DNA of 34,817 nucleotides from Amoebophrya sp. AT5.2 (lineage: Eukaryota > Sar > Dinophyceae > Syndiniales > Amoebophryaceae): the NCBI GenBank assembly GCA_005223375.1, contig RXOD01003955.1:1-34817 (forward strand). Reading direction: 5' to 3'. The translations under genes and the position numbers were made by a program. Positions within the stretch are counted from its first letter, which is position 1; the number at the start of each line of letters is the position of its first letter. Below are positions 11,517 to 21,276 of this stretch, one piece after another. Under the pieces are notes generated by a model. It was not told the DNA's origin. It did not search any database and saw only the letters and a list, made by a program, of their open reading frames with translations.

Positions 11517-11903
11517 TTAAGGACGCAAAATATGGCACTGTGGTGAATCTGAATGACTTTGACTTTGAGTTTTATCGGATATATGTGATCGCTCCGCGCG
11601 AAGGAATAGAAATCAAGTGGCGGTGGACTGCAGCAGGAGGCGCAAGCCTAAGTGACTGCACACTTTTGTGCGTCACCTTCGTTGCCAAACTCAAAAGCGT
11701 AAGCAAAGGAAAAAACCATAAGCCGATATTAGGGCATTACTTTCACTGCAAAGAAAAGAAGAGGGTTTTCCGCAGCTACAACTATTTGTTAGACACCTCG
11801 CTCTAGAACCACCGCGACTCCACTCTAAGTGTGTCAATTCTAGTGCGCTTGTCGCATCTACTTACATTTCCCATACTACTTTGCCGGACTTGCATTACTC
11901 GTC

Positions 11904-14900
11904 ATGGGTTTGCTCGGCGGCCGGGATAACAACCCCGGTGGCTCGGCGTCTCCTTTCGCGAGTCCGTGGCACAAATTCGAGATTGCGCGATTTCATGCGA
12001 AGCTGAATGAGGCCCTCACGGCCGCTCGGCAGGTACTCAATGACGCCAAGAACCCCTGCTTTCTAGCCGACGTGCCGCACGAGTTCGAGGACACCTATCA
12101 TCTTGCCGAAGCGTGGACCAACACGGCTCTACGTTCTGTGGTCGAAGTGCTCACCGCGTTGGACGACAGCTGCACACAAGATGGCGGAGCCGTTGGAGGC
12201 AAGAAGGTTGTCTTCGAAAAGTTACCCGCGCTTCAGACGAACGGTAGTGTTGTGTTGCGTTTCCGCTGTGGTGCGCGGTCCACGTTGCTTCGGGAAGAGA
12301 CGCGAGAAGTGGAGAGCAAGCACAAGGTTGTGCAGCAGACGAAAACCAGCCGGGGCATTTTCGGGGGCTCCGGAGAGGACGAGCGAACCACCACGACTTC
12401 TGTGTTTACCACCGTCACGGACTACTACTGGACGGTGCAAACCGAGTTTGAGATCACTGCGGGCAACCTCGATGCCAAGGTCCTCGACGCCGTTTCGCTT
12501 GTCCGGAAAACCGGCGCTGCGGTTCTGAAAACGGCGAGTAACACACCGCCGCGCCCGGACCTCCTGTTGGCAGAGCGCGGCGGCACGCCGCCGCTCGACA
12601 TCACGTTTTTGCTCCAGAACAACGTTGCCGTTGGTGGACAGAAGAACTTTTGCATCGACCGCACCAGCGAGGCTTGTCACACGCCGCGCCGCAACGACGA
12701 CACGGCGGCAGCGGTTTCTTTTTTCATGCAGCTGGCAAAGTGGACGCAAGGCGTGCTGCAGGCGCTGGAGGGAGAGGTTTTTGCGCGCGTGCTGGATCAC
12801 GTCGGGGAACCAGTGGCTGCTCGGGAGGACGAGGGGTCTCAAGCGTCCAAGGTCGAAACGACCCACGTCACTAGGCAGTCTTTTTCGGACGCGTGTGCGG
12901 AGGCCGTGCGATCCACCGCCCTGCAGCCGGCTGTGCTACCGCTTTTCGTCCCGGAACAAGAAGTGCGTCCTGCTTCTGCGGCTGGGCAAACTGAAGGAAA
13001 GGAGAAAACGCGGAAGGACGCGCACAGGGAGCACAGATATAAGCTGGGAGAGTGCGAAGCGAAAGCACTCGCTGCTGTGCGATCGGGTTTGCAGAAGCAG
13101 TTAGGAGACCACGAGCAAAGCGGAGCGGGAAAAGCGAAAGACACGATCGCGAGCGGAAGTGCTGCCTTTGTGTATGTTGCGCTGGCGCACCTGGCGCGGA
13201 CAGCGGAGGCCTGGGGGCTCAGCATCAACTACCTCGAAGCGCTCTTGCGCCAGCGGCTGCAAGATGCGATCGGCAAGAAGATCGGCCCGAGAGATTTCTC
13301 GCAGTACATGCAGTTTCACCACCAGCAGCTTTTTCGCCCCGACCGCGCTCCCAAAGGATTTTCGTACGCGATCCGCCGGTCGCCGAAACATTCGGCGGAG
13401 GCTTCTCTGTCCCTCGAGACAATCGCGACCGACAGATCGGTAGCTTCGAATGGCGCTACAATCGAACCTGTCCACACGCTCACCAACACGGTCCCCGCCC
13501 AGCACGTGCACAGCGAGATGACCTTTCCCCTTTCGGCCACAACGAATGTGAAGTTTCTCGGGCAGCGCAACTTGCACTTCTGGCTGGTGCACGAGTTCTC
13601 GCAGGCCGCAGCCTCGCATCAAGACGGCAGCAGTGGTATCTCTATGAATGTATCTATGGTTGGGCATGAAGATGATCATGTTCATCTTCATCATGTGGTG
13701 CGTCGATGGTATTCTTCTACTAACTTCTAGTTCTACCTATTGTAGTACTGTAACTGGACGTGTGCGAGGACTTGTTTGTGCTGAATTCCGTGTCGCGGTG
13801 TCGCTGAGAAAGAGAATGAATGTTGACGCAGATGACGCCAAATTGTATCGATATTAATCGCACTGCGTAAACTAATCCACGGGAGCCAGTTTTTTGAAGT
13901 TTGGATTCCGAGAATTCCAAAACATCGGCACAGGTATCGAACCCGACGAAACCAAGAGCCGCTACTTTCTCGCCGCACGCGCTCGGCAGTTCAGCCATGT
14001 GGTCGCCATGGTTGGTCGCATCAAATCCGCAACGGAGTTTGAGCCCACGCACGCTGCGCTCGTCCAGAACAAGGCGGAGTTGCGCGTGCCGCTTGACCTG
14101 TCCGTGATCCCATCCGCATCCGAGTTCCGCGACGCGATCGAATCTCTATCGCAGCCGCAGCAGGACTTCGCGAAGGCATTCCGCAACATGCAGCTGCAGT
14201 CGACCCTGTTTGCAGTCTTGATTGTGGAGGTGAAGCCGCAACTGGAGCGCGCTTTGAACCTCCCCGCGGAAAGTCTGACAAAAGAAATCCAGCTGACGCA
14301 GGACCTCATGCGGCTGTTCGTGAAGTACCAGATCCCGACAGATTTGTTGAACGCGGGGGCTAATGGTGTTGGTGCGCTGGATGACCACCTGGACGGCTTC
14401 GTGGATGTTGTCAGTATGGAGAACCAAACCCAAAACGAGGATGGGCAGCAAGGACGTCGGCGGGGCCTGCTCGAGCAAGTACGAAACAACGTGCGAAACG
14501 TGCAGGAAGTGATCAAGAAGGGCCAACTGGACGAAGTCGAGGAAGAAGAACTGCGGCGGCGGCCGTACGCATCATCATCATCAGAGGACTTCCGTGGTGG
14601 CTCCAGTATGTACCAGGACGAGTGCCTGCAGATGGAGACGAGGAGTATGCGTCCTCGAGCTCGAGCCGCACCAGAATCCGCGAGTTTTCGGAGCGCGAAT
14701 GTTGCCCCGGCGGGGGGAGGTCTTTTCGGCGGCAGCGCCAATGTTGCTCCGAACTCGTCTCCCTTCGACACCGCGGCCGCAGCCATGGACGCCTTCGCCC
14801 CTGCGTCGGCAAAACGCAAAGCGACCCTTTCCGCCGGAACGAAGGGGCCATCATCCGGAAAAGGAGCTGCCAAAGGGGGTGGTTCTGCGCCTGCGCCTAC

Positions 14901-15585
14901 TGCCGTCTCGTTTTCAGAACAGTCCGCCGCTCTCCCTGCCGCTTCGGCCGGTTCGCAAAACACATTTCAGCCGCCCGACAGAGCAGGAGCACAACATCAA
15001 CAGCCGGCCACGTCGTCTAGTACCCCGCTCTCGGCCCCAAACGCGCACGCGGACTACACGAGCCTTCCGCAGCTGCTTGAGAAGAGGCTGGAAAAGCAAG
15101 ACGGAGCCTCATCTGCTGTGAAAACGAAAACGAAAGCAAACGACGCTGTTCGTCCCACCATCATTTCACCCGGCACTTCCTGGTCCCGGACCGCCCCGAA
15201 GTCGTTTTTCCTCAAGGACACGGCGGAGACGCAAACGCTTTCCCCCCAGGATCTGCGGGACGAGAAGAATCAGGCATTCGATCTCCTCGACGCGTTGACG
15301 AAGAGCGGGGCCATGCCCATCACCAACTGCTCCCTGCACGTCGTGATTGCCGCGACACATTGCTTCGATAAAACGGTGGAGGACGTCTTGGTGGAAAACA
15401 ATGCCAATCCTATTGAGAAAGTCGAGGAAACGACCTTGCGCATGGCAGAATTACTGCACGGAGTGGCCGAAGGAGCCGGGAGGGAGGTTTTGGGAAATGC
15501 TGCAGATGTTGCGGCGAGTGTGGCAGGTGGTGCTGGCACTGCTGCGGAGACGACGTCTGGCGCTGCGGGGCCGGAAGATTGGTAA
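11904..15585 (+). CDS. Large conserved-looking protein of unknown function (two exons)
   Basis: Exons are 11904-13635 and 13934-15585 (1127 residues), with a phase-1 GT-AG intron. I do not recognise a named family. Three parts look structured. The first is residues 1-about 340, mixed alpha/beta, starting MGLLGGRDNNPGG and including YYWTVQTEFEITA. The second is a helical block just after the intron (about 585-730) with phrases such as FAKAFRNMQLQSTLFAVLI and LTKEIQLTQDLMRLFVKYQ. The third is a C-terminal block (about 1030-1090) with FDLLDALTKSGAMP and NCSLHVVIAATHCFD, then a helix ending RMAELLHGVAE. A Ser/Ala/Gly-rich linker (about 800-1000) separates the last two. The second and third blocks lack low-complexity bias and read like conserved eukaryotic sequence. 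No membrane segment or catalytic motif is evident. The start ATG is preceded by CTCGTC. Confidence 0.75.
13636..13933 (+). other. Intron with GGTATC duplicated across its splice sites
   Basis: The donor is AGTG|GTATCTC and the acceptor CACAG|GTATCGAA. GGTATC is present at 13635-13640 and 13933-13938. Inside is a perfect 10-bp inverted repeat, ATGAAGATGA at 13666-13675 and TCATCTTCAT at 13682-13691. Splicing joins GSSG to IEPDETKS in one frame. Confidence 0.8.
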
Positions 15586-16804
15586 GAAACGCCCAAAAAT
15601 CACATCCACAAACAAAGCATTCCCAGAGACTACACTTGAAAAAATGCAAGCGCCTGGGATATGCTTGGTACAAGCAACTTCCTGTGGTCCCAGGAGAAAC
15701 CCTCTCCGTGATTTGCTCGCCAGGTTCACATGGCTTGGCGGCAGCTTTGTTGGGACCTGCTGCTCGTCGGTCTCTCTCTTTCATCTCTTTCTCTCTTCCT
15801 TGGTACAAGTAGCAAATAACCTGTTAGTTTACTAAACTGACTATAAATTTTAGCTATCGCTGTGCCTCTGCCTTTCTCCTCGGTTCATAATCGAAAAATG
15901 TGCCCCACCTAGCTACACCATCGGCCAAATTTTCAACCTTTCCGTAGTACGTGAAAATTCTGTCTTTCTCTACAAAAATATCTGGTGCTCTGTGATGGAC
16001 TAGAAATCTACCCCTCATGAGACGTTTTTCCGGCTTCGATCACGGTGCTGCGCGCCACCTTTCGAAACTACGTTTTGCCACATTCATTGATTAGTTCCGG
16101 CGCGGTCGCGGAGCCGGAATTGCAGGCTACTATAGCATGTGCTGCATCATGAAAAAATATAAAAAGATAGCTTCACAACCTGCCGGCAGCAGTAATTTGA
16201 AGCCCCCTCGCAGTCACGTAAAGAAGGTCAAAAGACCGCTCAAATGGGCTCCAGAAGCCAGAGCCTCACGCACTGCCAATTCTGATGTGATCGCATACTT
16301 GTCGTGATTCGCTCTCGTGAGTAACGGCTCGAAGAACCACCAATGGATCGAGCAGCAGCTGCCTGCGTCTTTGAATCACATCGTGTTCGGAGGAGAAACA
16401 GAAAGTATATGGATTGGAACTTGTTTGAAGATCGCAATCGTGCTTATCGCAATGACGAAAGAAAGAAGGCTACTTGATTACAGGGGGCGCTTTCATTGCG
16501 ATAGATGCGTATCGCTATTGCCGCAGCCACCTCGGATCGACATGCAAGAAGAGACAGAGAGTCGAATTCTGCGTACTAAGAAAGAGGAAGAGAGTTGAAA
16601 CCAGAACCACCGAGAGATTCTAGATGAATGAGCTCATCGGATCTTCGAGTTTCTCCAACGCGCCATCGCTTGCGTTGGTGTTGATGCTGCAGCCCCAGCT
16701 TACTCTTCCTTTGTTGATGACGAGTAGCATACCTAGACCACTGTATTCGATTTTCCTTCATCGGTACACACAAATCATTTTCCCCCTCTTCCGCCGCGAC
16801 ATCG
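15586..16804. other. Intergenic region, 1219 bp
   Basis: No open frame with convincing protein character on either strand and no recognised repeat or RNA gene. Composition is more AT-rich than the flanking genes. Confidence 0.5.
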
Positions 16805-19198
16805 ATGAAAAGTGAAATGACGCGAAGTAGTGCGTCCCCGAATGGGGATCGCGCAGCTGACGACGCGGATCGCGAGGAAGACATTTCCGCGGGTGACTTC
16901 CGTTTGCACTGGCACGTTTACGAGTATGTCTACAACCCTTCCGCCGCCGCTAAGCGCGAGGCCCGCTGCCGAATCTGCCTGTTCTTGGTAATTCTCTGCG
17001 TCCTTGTCGTCACCGTGCTCGTGCCGCGACTCAAGGAACGCACAAACGGCAACGTAGTGCGCCGCGCCCGCGCCCCCGCCCCCGCCGGACCTGCGGCGGG
17101 TGCTTCTCGCAACACTGACGACGACAAAGCTAGTGCTAGCAGGACCGCAACAGACACAAGACCGACGGCGAAACCTCCGAACCCCGTGAAAGATATCACC
17201 GCCGATGGCGACGCGTTTCGCTTCCTCTGCGGCGGCCAGCCGGTGCGAACGCCCAAGCAAAACGAGGAGTACAGGTTTTTCGCGCTTCCGTTCGATGGCG
17301 CCGCGGCCACCTCTGCCGCGTGGGACACCTGTTGGGCGCACCTCTCCAGCGCTTTTCCGTTCCTCGATTGGAACTACTTTGACGGAATTTTCGACACGAC
17401 CCCCGCGGACCGGAGCGCGTTCGAAAATATGGACGGGATAGTCCGCAACAACAACGGCGTTGTGCATTGGTATCCATTCCAGCCTTCCTCGTCTCCAACA
17501 TCGACAAAGAGGCAGCGACGAGCCCCGGTTGACGAGGATCGTAAGCAGCAGCTGTTTCGGCATTTCTCGCAGTTTGACGCCGGTGCGGCGTTTCTGATCC
17601 TAGTGGATCCGAAGACAGAGCGAGTGGTGTGGCAAGCCACGTGGCAGCACTCGGCGCGGGGCGCGCATCCTTTTCGGACCGCGTTCATAAACAAAATCCA
17701 AAGTGCCACGAAGCAGCAGCAGCAGGACCAGGAGCAGATAGACCTTAGAAGTGGCGACCTGTTGTGCAGCGCTGGTGTACTGCAGGCGATGACCAGTATG
17801 CAGAGACTGTACAACAGCGAACACAGCGCGATTTACCTGGAGCAAGTTTTTCCGGCCGCCGTAGCCGAGCAGCGGTTCTTCCGGGCGAAAAACGCAAAGG
17901 GACAGGCGGTCGGCGCACAGGAGGACATTTTTGATGAGACGCATTTTTTGCGCAAGGTGATCATTGCGGACGGTAGTTGGGCAACTCTGCCCTACTCCGA
18001 GGGCGACGCGGAGCCGACGGCGACTGACGTGGCCGCGCAGCGCTGGCTCGCCGGCCCGGGGCGGGTGCCTCCTGCAAGTCTTGCTCCACGACCGGGGGTA
18101 CTCCAGAACACTCTTTGGCGGTACACCAAGGACGAGCCGCAGCATCTGTACCTCATCGACAACTACGTCCCAGTGGACGACATCGGTATCGAAGTACAAG
18201 AAGTGGTAGGTGGAAGTGCAACTAAAAGTGCTAGCATTATTCCTACAACTTCAGGCCGGGAGGCGGGAGGAGCTTCCCCGCACACAGACGCTGCAGTTTC
18301 CGGCGCCCATTTCCAGCCCCTCAAGAACCATCCGCAGCCCATCGAGGCAGTCGGGAAAACAGCCGAGTGTGCATGCTATCAGAGCCCATGGCTGAGTGGC
18401 ACCTTCGCCGAGCCGGCACTGCTGCTAAGCAGTTTCGTCCCAGGACAAGTTCGGTTAAGAACGGGGACAGAACCACCACCTCTACCTTCGGGAACCTACG
18501 AGGGGGGCCGGATCACGGACCCCGGTCTTACTGTTTCGAAAGACGCCGCGAATAGTCAATCTCAACAAAAATCTCGCACACCGCCCTCGTCGCCGCCGCA
18601 GCAAATAAACAAGAAGCCGGCCGGGGAAACCGAAATAAATGGCCAAAAAGAGATTGTCAGTGACGAGCTGATCATACAGGACTGGCGATTCACTTACATC
18701 TACGACATCCCGGCAGTGGGTCCAACGACGTCCCCCGCGCCGAAGCCTCTCCGTCTCCCTGCGATTCCTCGGGTCGAGTGGGTGACGCACGATATCACAC
18801 CACTCGCGGAGCAGCAGCGGAAGGCCCGCGGCATGCAGGCAAAACAGGTCGCCGACAGGGCCGCCGCAGCAGAGAAGAGGATTCGCGACGACGAGATTGC
18901 GAACGAGATCCGCCGCAGCAACTTTGCGGCGCACGAGCACGAATTCCTCACCGATAGAAGTGCAGGTCCGGACAGCACGCAGATTTGGAAACCAGCAGCG
19001 GACGCATATGCCCGGGACAAGCAGGCGATTCACGATTTTGTGGACAAAGCGACTTGGGAGCAACTCCAGCAAAAAGTCCTTCAGCCGGACCTGCACGTCG
19101 ACATATCGGAAGGAGCAGGGATCGGTCGGAGTGCGAGTGCGAGCGCTGCTCGCGAAGGGTTGTTTACGGAGGGGGGCGGAAGCGGTAAAGTGGGCTGA
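16805..19198 (+). CDS. Predicted single-pass (type II) membrane protein, unknown function
   Basis: One exon, 797 residues, TGA stop. A single strongly hydrophobic segment at about residues 57-74 (ICLFLVILCVLVVTVLVP) follows an acidic N-terminus and a basic KREARCR. This fits a signal anchor with the bulk of the protein in the lumen or outside. The region after it starts with a low-complexity stalk (about 80-130) and then a globular-looking part (about 135-500) with phrases such as FFALPFDGAAATSAAWDTCW, FPFLDWNYFDGIFD and AGAAFLILVDPKTERVVWQ. The last is like a strand-turn-strand in a thioredoxin- or sensor-type fold, but no CxxC or other active-site motif is seen. The C-terminal part (about 620-797) includes DWRFTYIYDIPAVG and a charged helix rich in Arg/Lys/Glu. 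I do not recognise the family. A second in-frame ATG lies four codons in. Confidence 0.72.
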   Translation: MKSEMTRSSASPNGDRAADDADREEDISAGDFRLHWHVYEYVYNPSAAAKREARCRICLFLVILCVLVVTVLVPRLKERTNGNVVRRARAPAPAGPAAGASRNTDDDKASASRTATDTRPTAKPPNPVKDITADGDAFRFLCGGQPVRTPKQNEEYRFFALPFDGAAATSAAWDTCWAHLSSAFPFLDWNYFDGIFDTTPADRSAFENMDGIVRNNNGVVHWYPFQPSSSPTSTKRQRRAPVDEDRKQQLFRHFSQFDAGAAFLILVDPKTERVVWQATWQHSARGAHPFRTAFINKIQSATKQQQQDQEQIDLRSGDLLCSAGVLQAMTSMQRLYNSEHSAIYLEQVFPAAVAEQRFFRAKNAKGQAVGAQEDIFDETHFLRKVIIADGSWATLPYSEGDAEPTATDVAAQRWLAGPGRVPPASLAPRPGVLQNTLWRYTKDEPQHLYLIDNYVPVDDIGIEVQEVVGGSATKSASIIPTTSGREAGGASPHTDAAVSGAHFQPLKNHPQPIEAVGKTAECACYQSPWLSGTFAEPALLLSSFVPGQVRLRTGTEPPPLPSGTYEGGRITDPGLTVSKDAANSQSQQKSRTPPSSPPQQINKKPAGETEINGQKEIVSDELIIQDWRFTYIYDIPAVGPTTSPAPKPLRLPAIPRVEWVTHDITPLAEQQRKARGMQAKQVADRAAAAEKRIRDDEIANEIRRSNFAAHEHEFLTDRSAGPDSTQIWKPAADAYARDKQAIHDFVDKATWEQLQQKVLQPDLHVDISEGAGIGRSASASAAREGLFTEGGGSGKVG

Positions 19199-19714
19199 CG
19201 CGTGAAATTTTCGGCGATGGCGATGGATTGCGGAGTGACATGGCTGGTTGCAGGCGGGTGCTGTGGTCTCGAAGACCAAAGTTGAGATAAAAATTTTGTG
19301 TGAATAATGCACCAAGAACTACGGAGCGGCGCGAATAAATTTCCGCACCCAGTGATCGAACGTATTGATTCAATTTTGGCAGGATCAAATCCCTTTGTTT
19401 TGCTATAGGAAAAAGTCACCACTTTTTCTGTCCAAGCCAAGAACGCTTAGCAGCCGCCAGTGCGCGATTGAGTTGTCGATTTTGTGGTTTCGCATACCCG
19501 AGCTGTGCACGTGCGAGTCGTCGAAGATTCTTATTATCAATGAAGAACGTCGTTCGAATTATTCACTTTCGTTTCCAAGTCGTGTTTTGGACTCTACCTC
19601 ACAGAGATGCCTCGAAGAACTGAAACTCAACCAGTACCAGAAGCGGGACCACTATACTGGTAACGTGTTGAACAAATATAGTAGCAGCTGCCCATTGCAG
19701 CAAAAATTTCAACG
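19199..19714. other. Intergenic region, 516 bp
   Basis: AT-rich, with an AATAAA near 19336 that could be a 3' processing signal for the upstream gene. Nothing else is recognised. Confidence 0.45.
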
Positions 19715-20503
19715 ATGGCCTCACAGTCGGCTCGCGAGTATTACAATCTGGATACCGACCGCTCGTCCACCATCATATCGGCCCGCTCCGACGACTTGCA
19801 CCTTCGTCTAACGCGGACGCACAAGCCCCAATTCACGGTGAGCGACGAAGAGTACTTCCGCCCCAGGCGACGTTCGGGCAACTACAGCCGCCATCGCGAA
19901 AGCGACAAGCCTCGCGGCCGCAGCGGCGAGCACCGCCACAAGCGGTCGCACGGCCACTACAACGAAGATCGAAATGATGTGTGCCGTCTAGCATCCAAAT
20001 CTCGCGCGCAGTCCGTCGATGCGGCCTACGCGAAGCATCATCGGAGCAGTTGGGGCCGAACGTACTTCCCGCGAAGTACGTTCCTGAACAACACCGACAA
20101 CCACATGCTGTACCGGTACCCGCCGCACCAACCGCAGTTCGGCCGGCCGGCCGGACACGCGAACGGGCCTAGTCTGGTTCGCAGCGTCTCAGTCGGCCCG
20201 CGGATGCAGCTCGTGGCAAGCCCCTACGACAACGTGCGCGCCGCGGGCAAAGAGTCGCCAATGATGAGCTTCCCACCCCGCTCCTTCATCTTCAACGCGC
20301 CGCGATTCCAGCCGGGGCTGCCGCTGCACCCACGGTTCCACCCGATGACGCCGCGAACACTGTACGCACAGACGCTTGCGCTCAGCCCAAACCCGGCCAA
20401 CAAACTCGATCACTTCACAGAATCGACACTCGTCCCGGAACGTGACGTGACCACCATGAATCTGCGGAACGTACGGGGAACGGGACCGAGACTGTTTCGG
20501 TAG
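19715..20503 (+). CDS. Basic, low-complexity protein of unknown function
   Basis: One exon, 262 residues, TAG stop. The context AACGATGGCC around the start is favourable. The protein is rich in Arg, His, Pro, Ser and Tyr, with no hydrophobic segment or known domain. It holds a His/Arg/Ser run at about 50-90 (RHRESDKPRGRSGEHRHKRS) and Pro/Phe-rich phrases such as SFIFNAPRFQPGLPLHPRF. It could be a cytoskeletal or RNA-associated disordered protein, but nothing decides this. The case for a real gene rests on frame length, GC-rich coding composition set in AT-rich flanks, and its place in the same-strand gene row. A perfect 9-bp inverted repeat inside it (20059-20067 with 20074-20082) encodes part of TYFPRSTF. 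Confidence 0.55.
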   Translation: MASQSAREYYNLDTDRSSTIISARSDDLHLRLTRTHKPQFTVSDEEYFRPRRRSGNYSRHRESDKPRGRSGEHRHKRSHGHYNEDRNDVCRLASKSRAQSVDAAYAKHHRSSWGRTYFPRSTFLNNTDNHMLYRYPPHQPQFGRPAGHANGPSLVRSVSVGPRMQLVASPYDNVRAAGKESPMMSFPPRSFIFNAPRFQPGLPLHPRFHPMTPRTLYAQTLALSPNPANKLDHFTESTLVPERDVTTMNLRNVRGTGPRLFR

Positions 20504-21276
20504 GCAGAGGTTGCTTGTTCGCAGATCGGCGAAACGACCTCCGCGCCAGGATTCGGCGTGATATGGCAGTTTGAGTTTTGCGTTTTCTGAAGATGTCCAT
20601 TCTAAGTCCAACATTGTTTTGCTTGATGTTGATACACGACCTGTTCAGAGCGGGAACAACATTGTTTTGCTTGATGTTTGTTTTGAGCGAGAAAATCGCG
20701 GCGACTTTGGGAGGCGCCGGTGGCTACTCGACATTGATTCATTTACCGACAATGTATAATTTTGGAATTGCCACGACATAGGAAAACAGCCCTGTACGAT
20801 AGATTTCTTTGACCCCATTTTTAAACCAAAACTTTCGCTATCTCGGCTGGGAATGCTCGACTACCAATAGGTAGCCCTACGCAAAACTGATCGCCCAGTG
20901 TGTTGATTTGGAATGTTGTTCTTGTTCCGGCGACTCTGTTCTCTTCATCTGAAGGCTCTGATCACCGACCGAGCAATCGTGCATTGGTTGGTTTTCGCTC
21001 GATGCGCTGCAGCGACCATCTTCCTTCCAGCAGAACCCACAATGTCGTGCTCCTCGTTGTTATCTATCATTTTAGATTTCAATTGGACCAAAGCACGACC
21101 GACTACGAAGGACAAGAAAAATTAAAGGGCTGCCTCGAGAATCGGTGCAAAGGGATAAGAACGAGTAGTATGGTGATCGTGATGAATTTCTAGTCTTGGC
21201 TTTTTCTAACAGATGTAGGACGCACGCCAAATAAGCGCATAAAGCAATTTAAATCGCGGCCATTTAATCTACCAAG
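20504..21276. other. Intergenic region, 773 bp, with a direct repeat
   Basis: No supported gene. It contains the 22-bp direct repeat described separately. Confidence 0.5.
20609..20678. repeat. 22-bp exact direct repeat, 48-bp period
   Basis: The same 22 bases, starting CAACATTGTTTTGC and ending TTGATGTT, occur at 20609-20630 and 20657-20678. Confidence 0.85.

Larger units (their letters stand above)
10987..11903. other. Intergenic region, 917 bp
   Basis: No supported gene. It contains the strong inverted repeat at 11372-11432 and two sets of direct repeats, listed separately. Confidence 0.55.
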
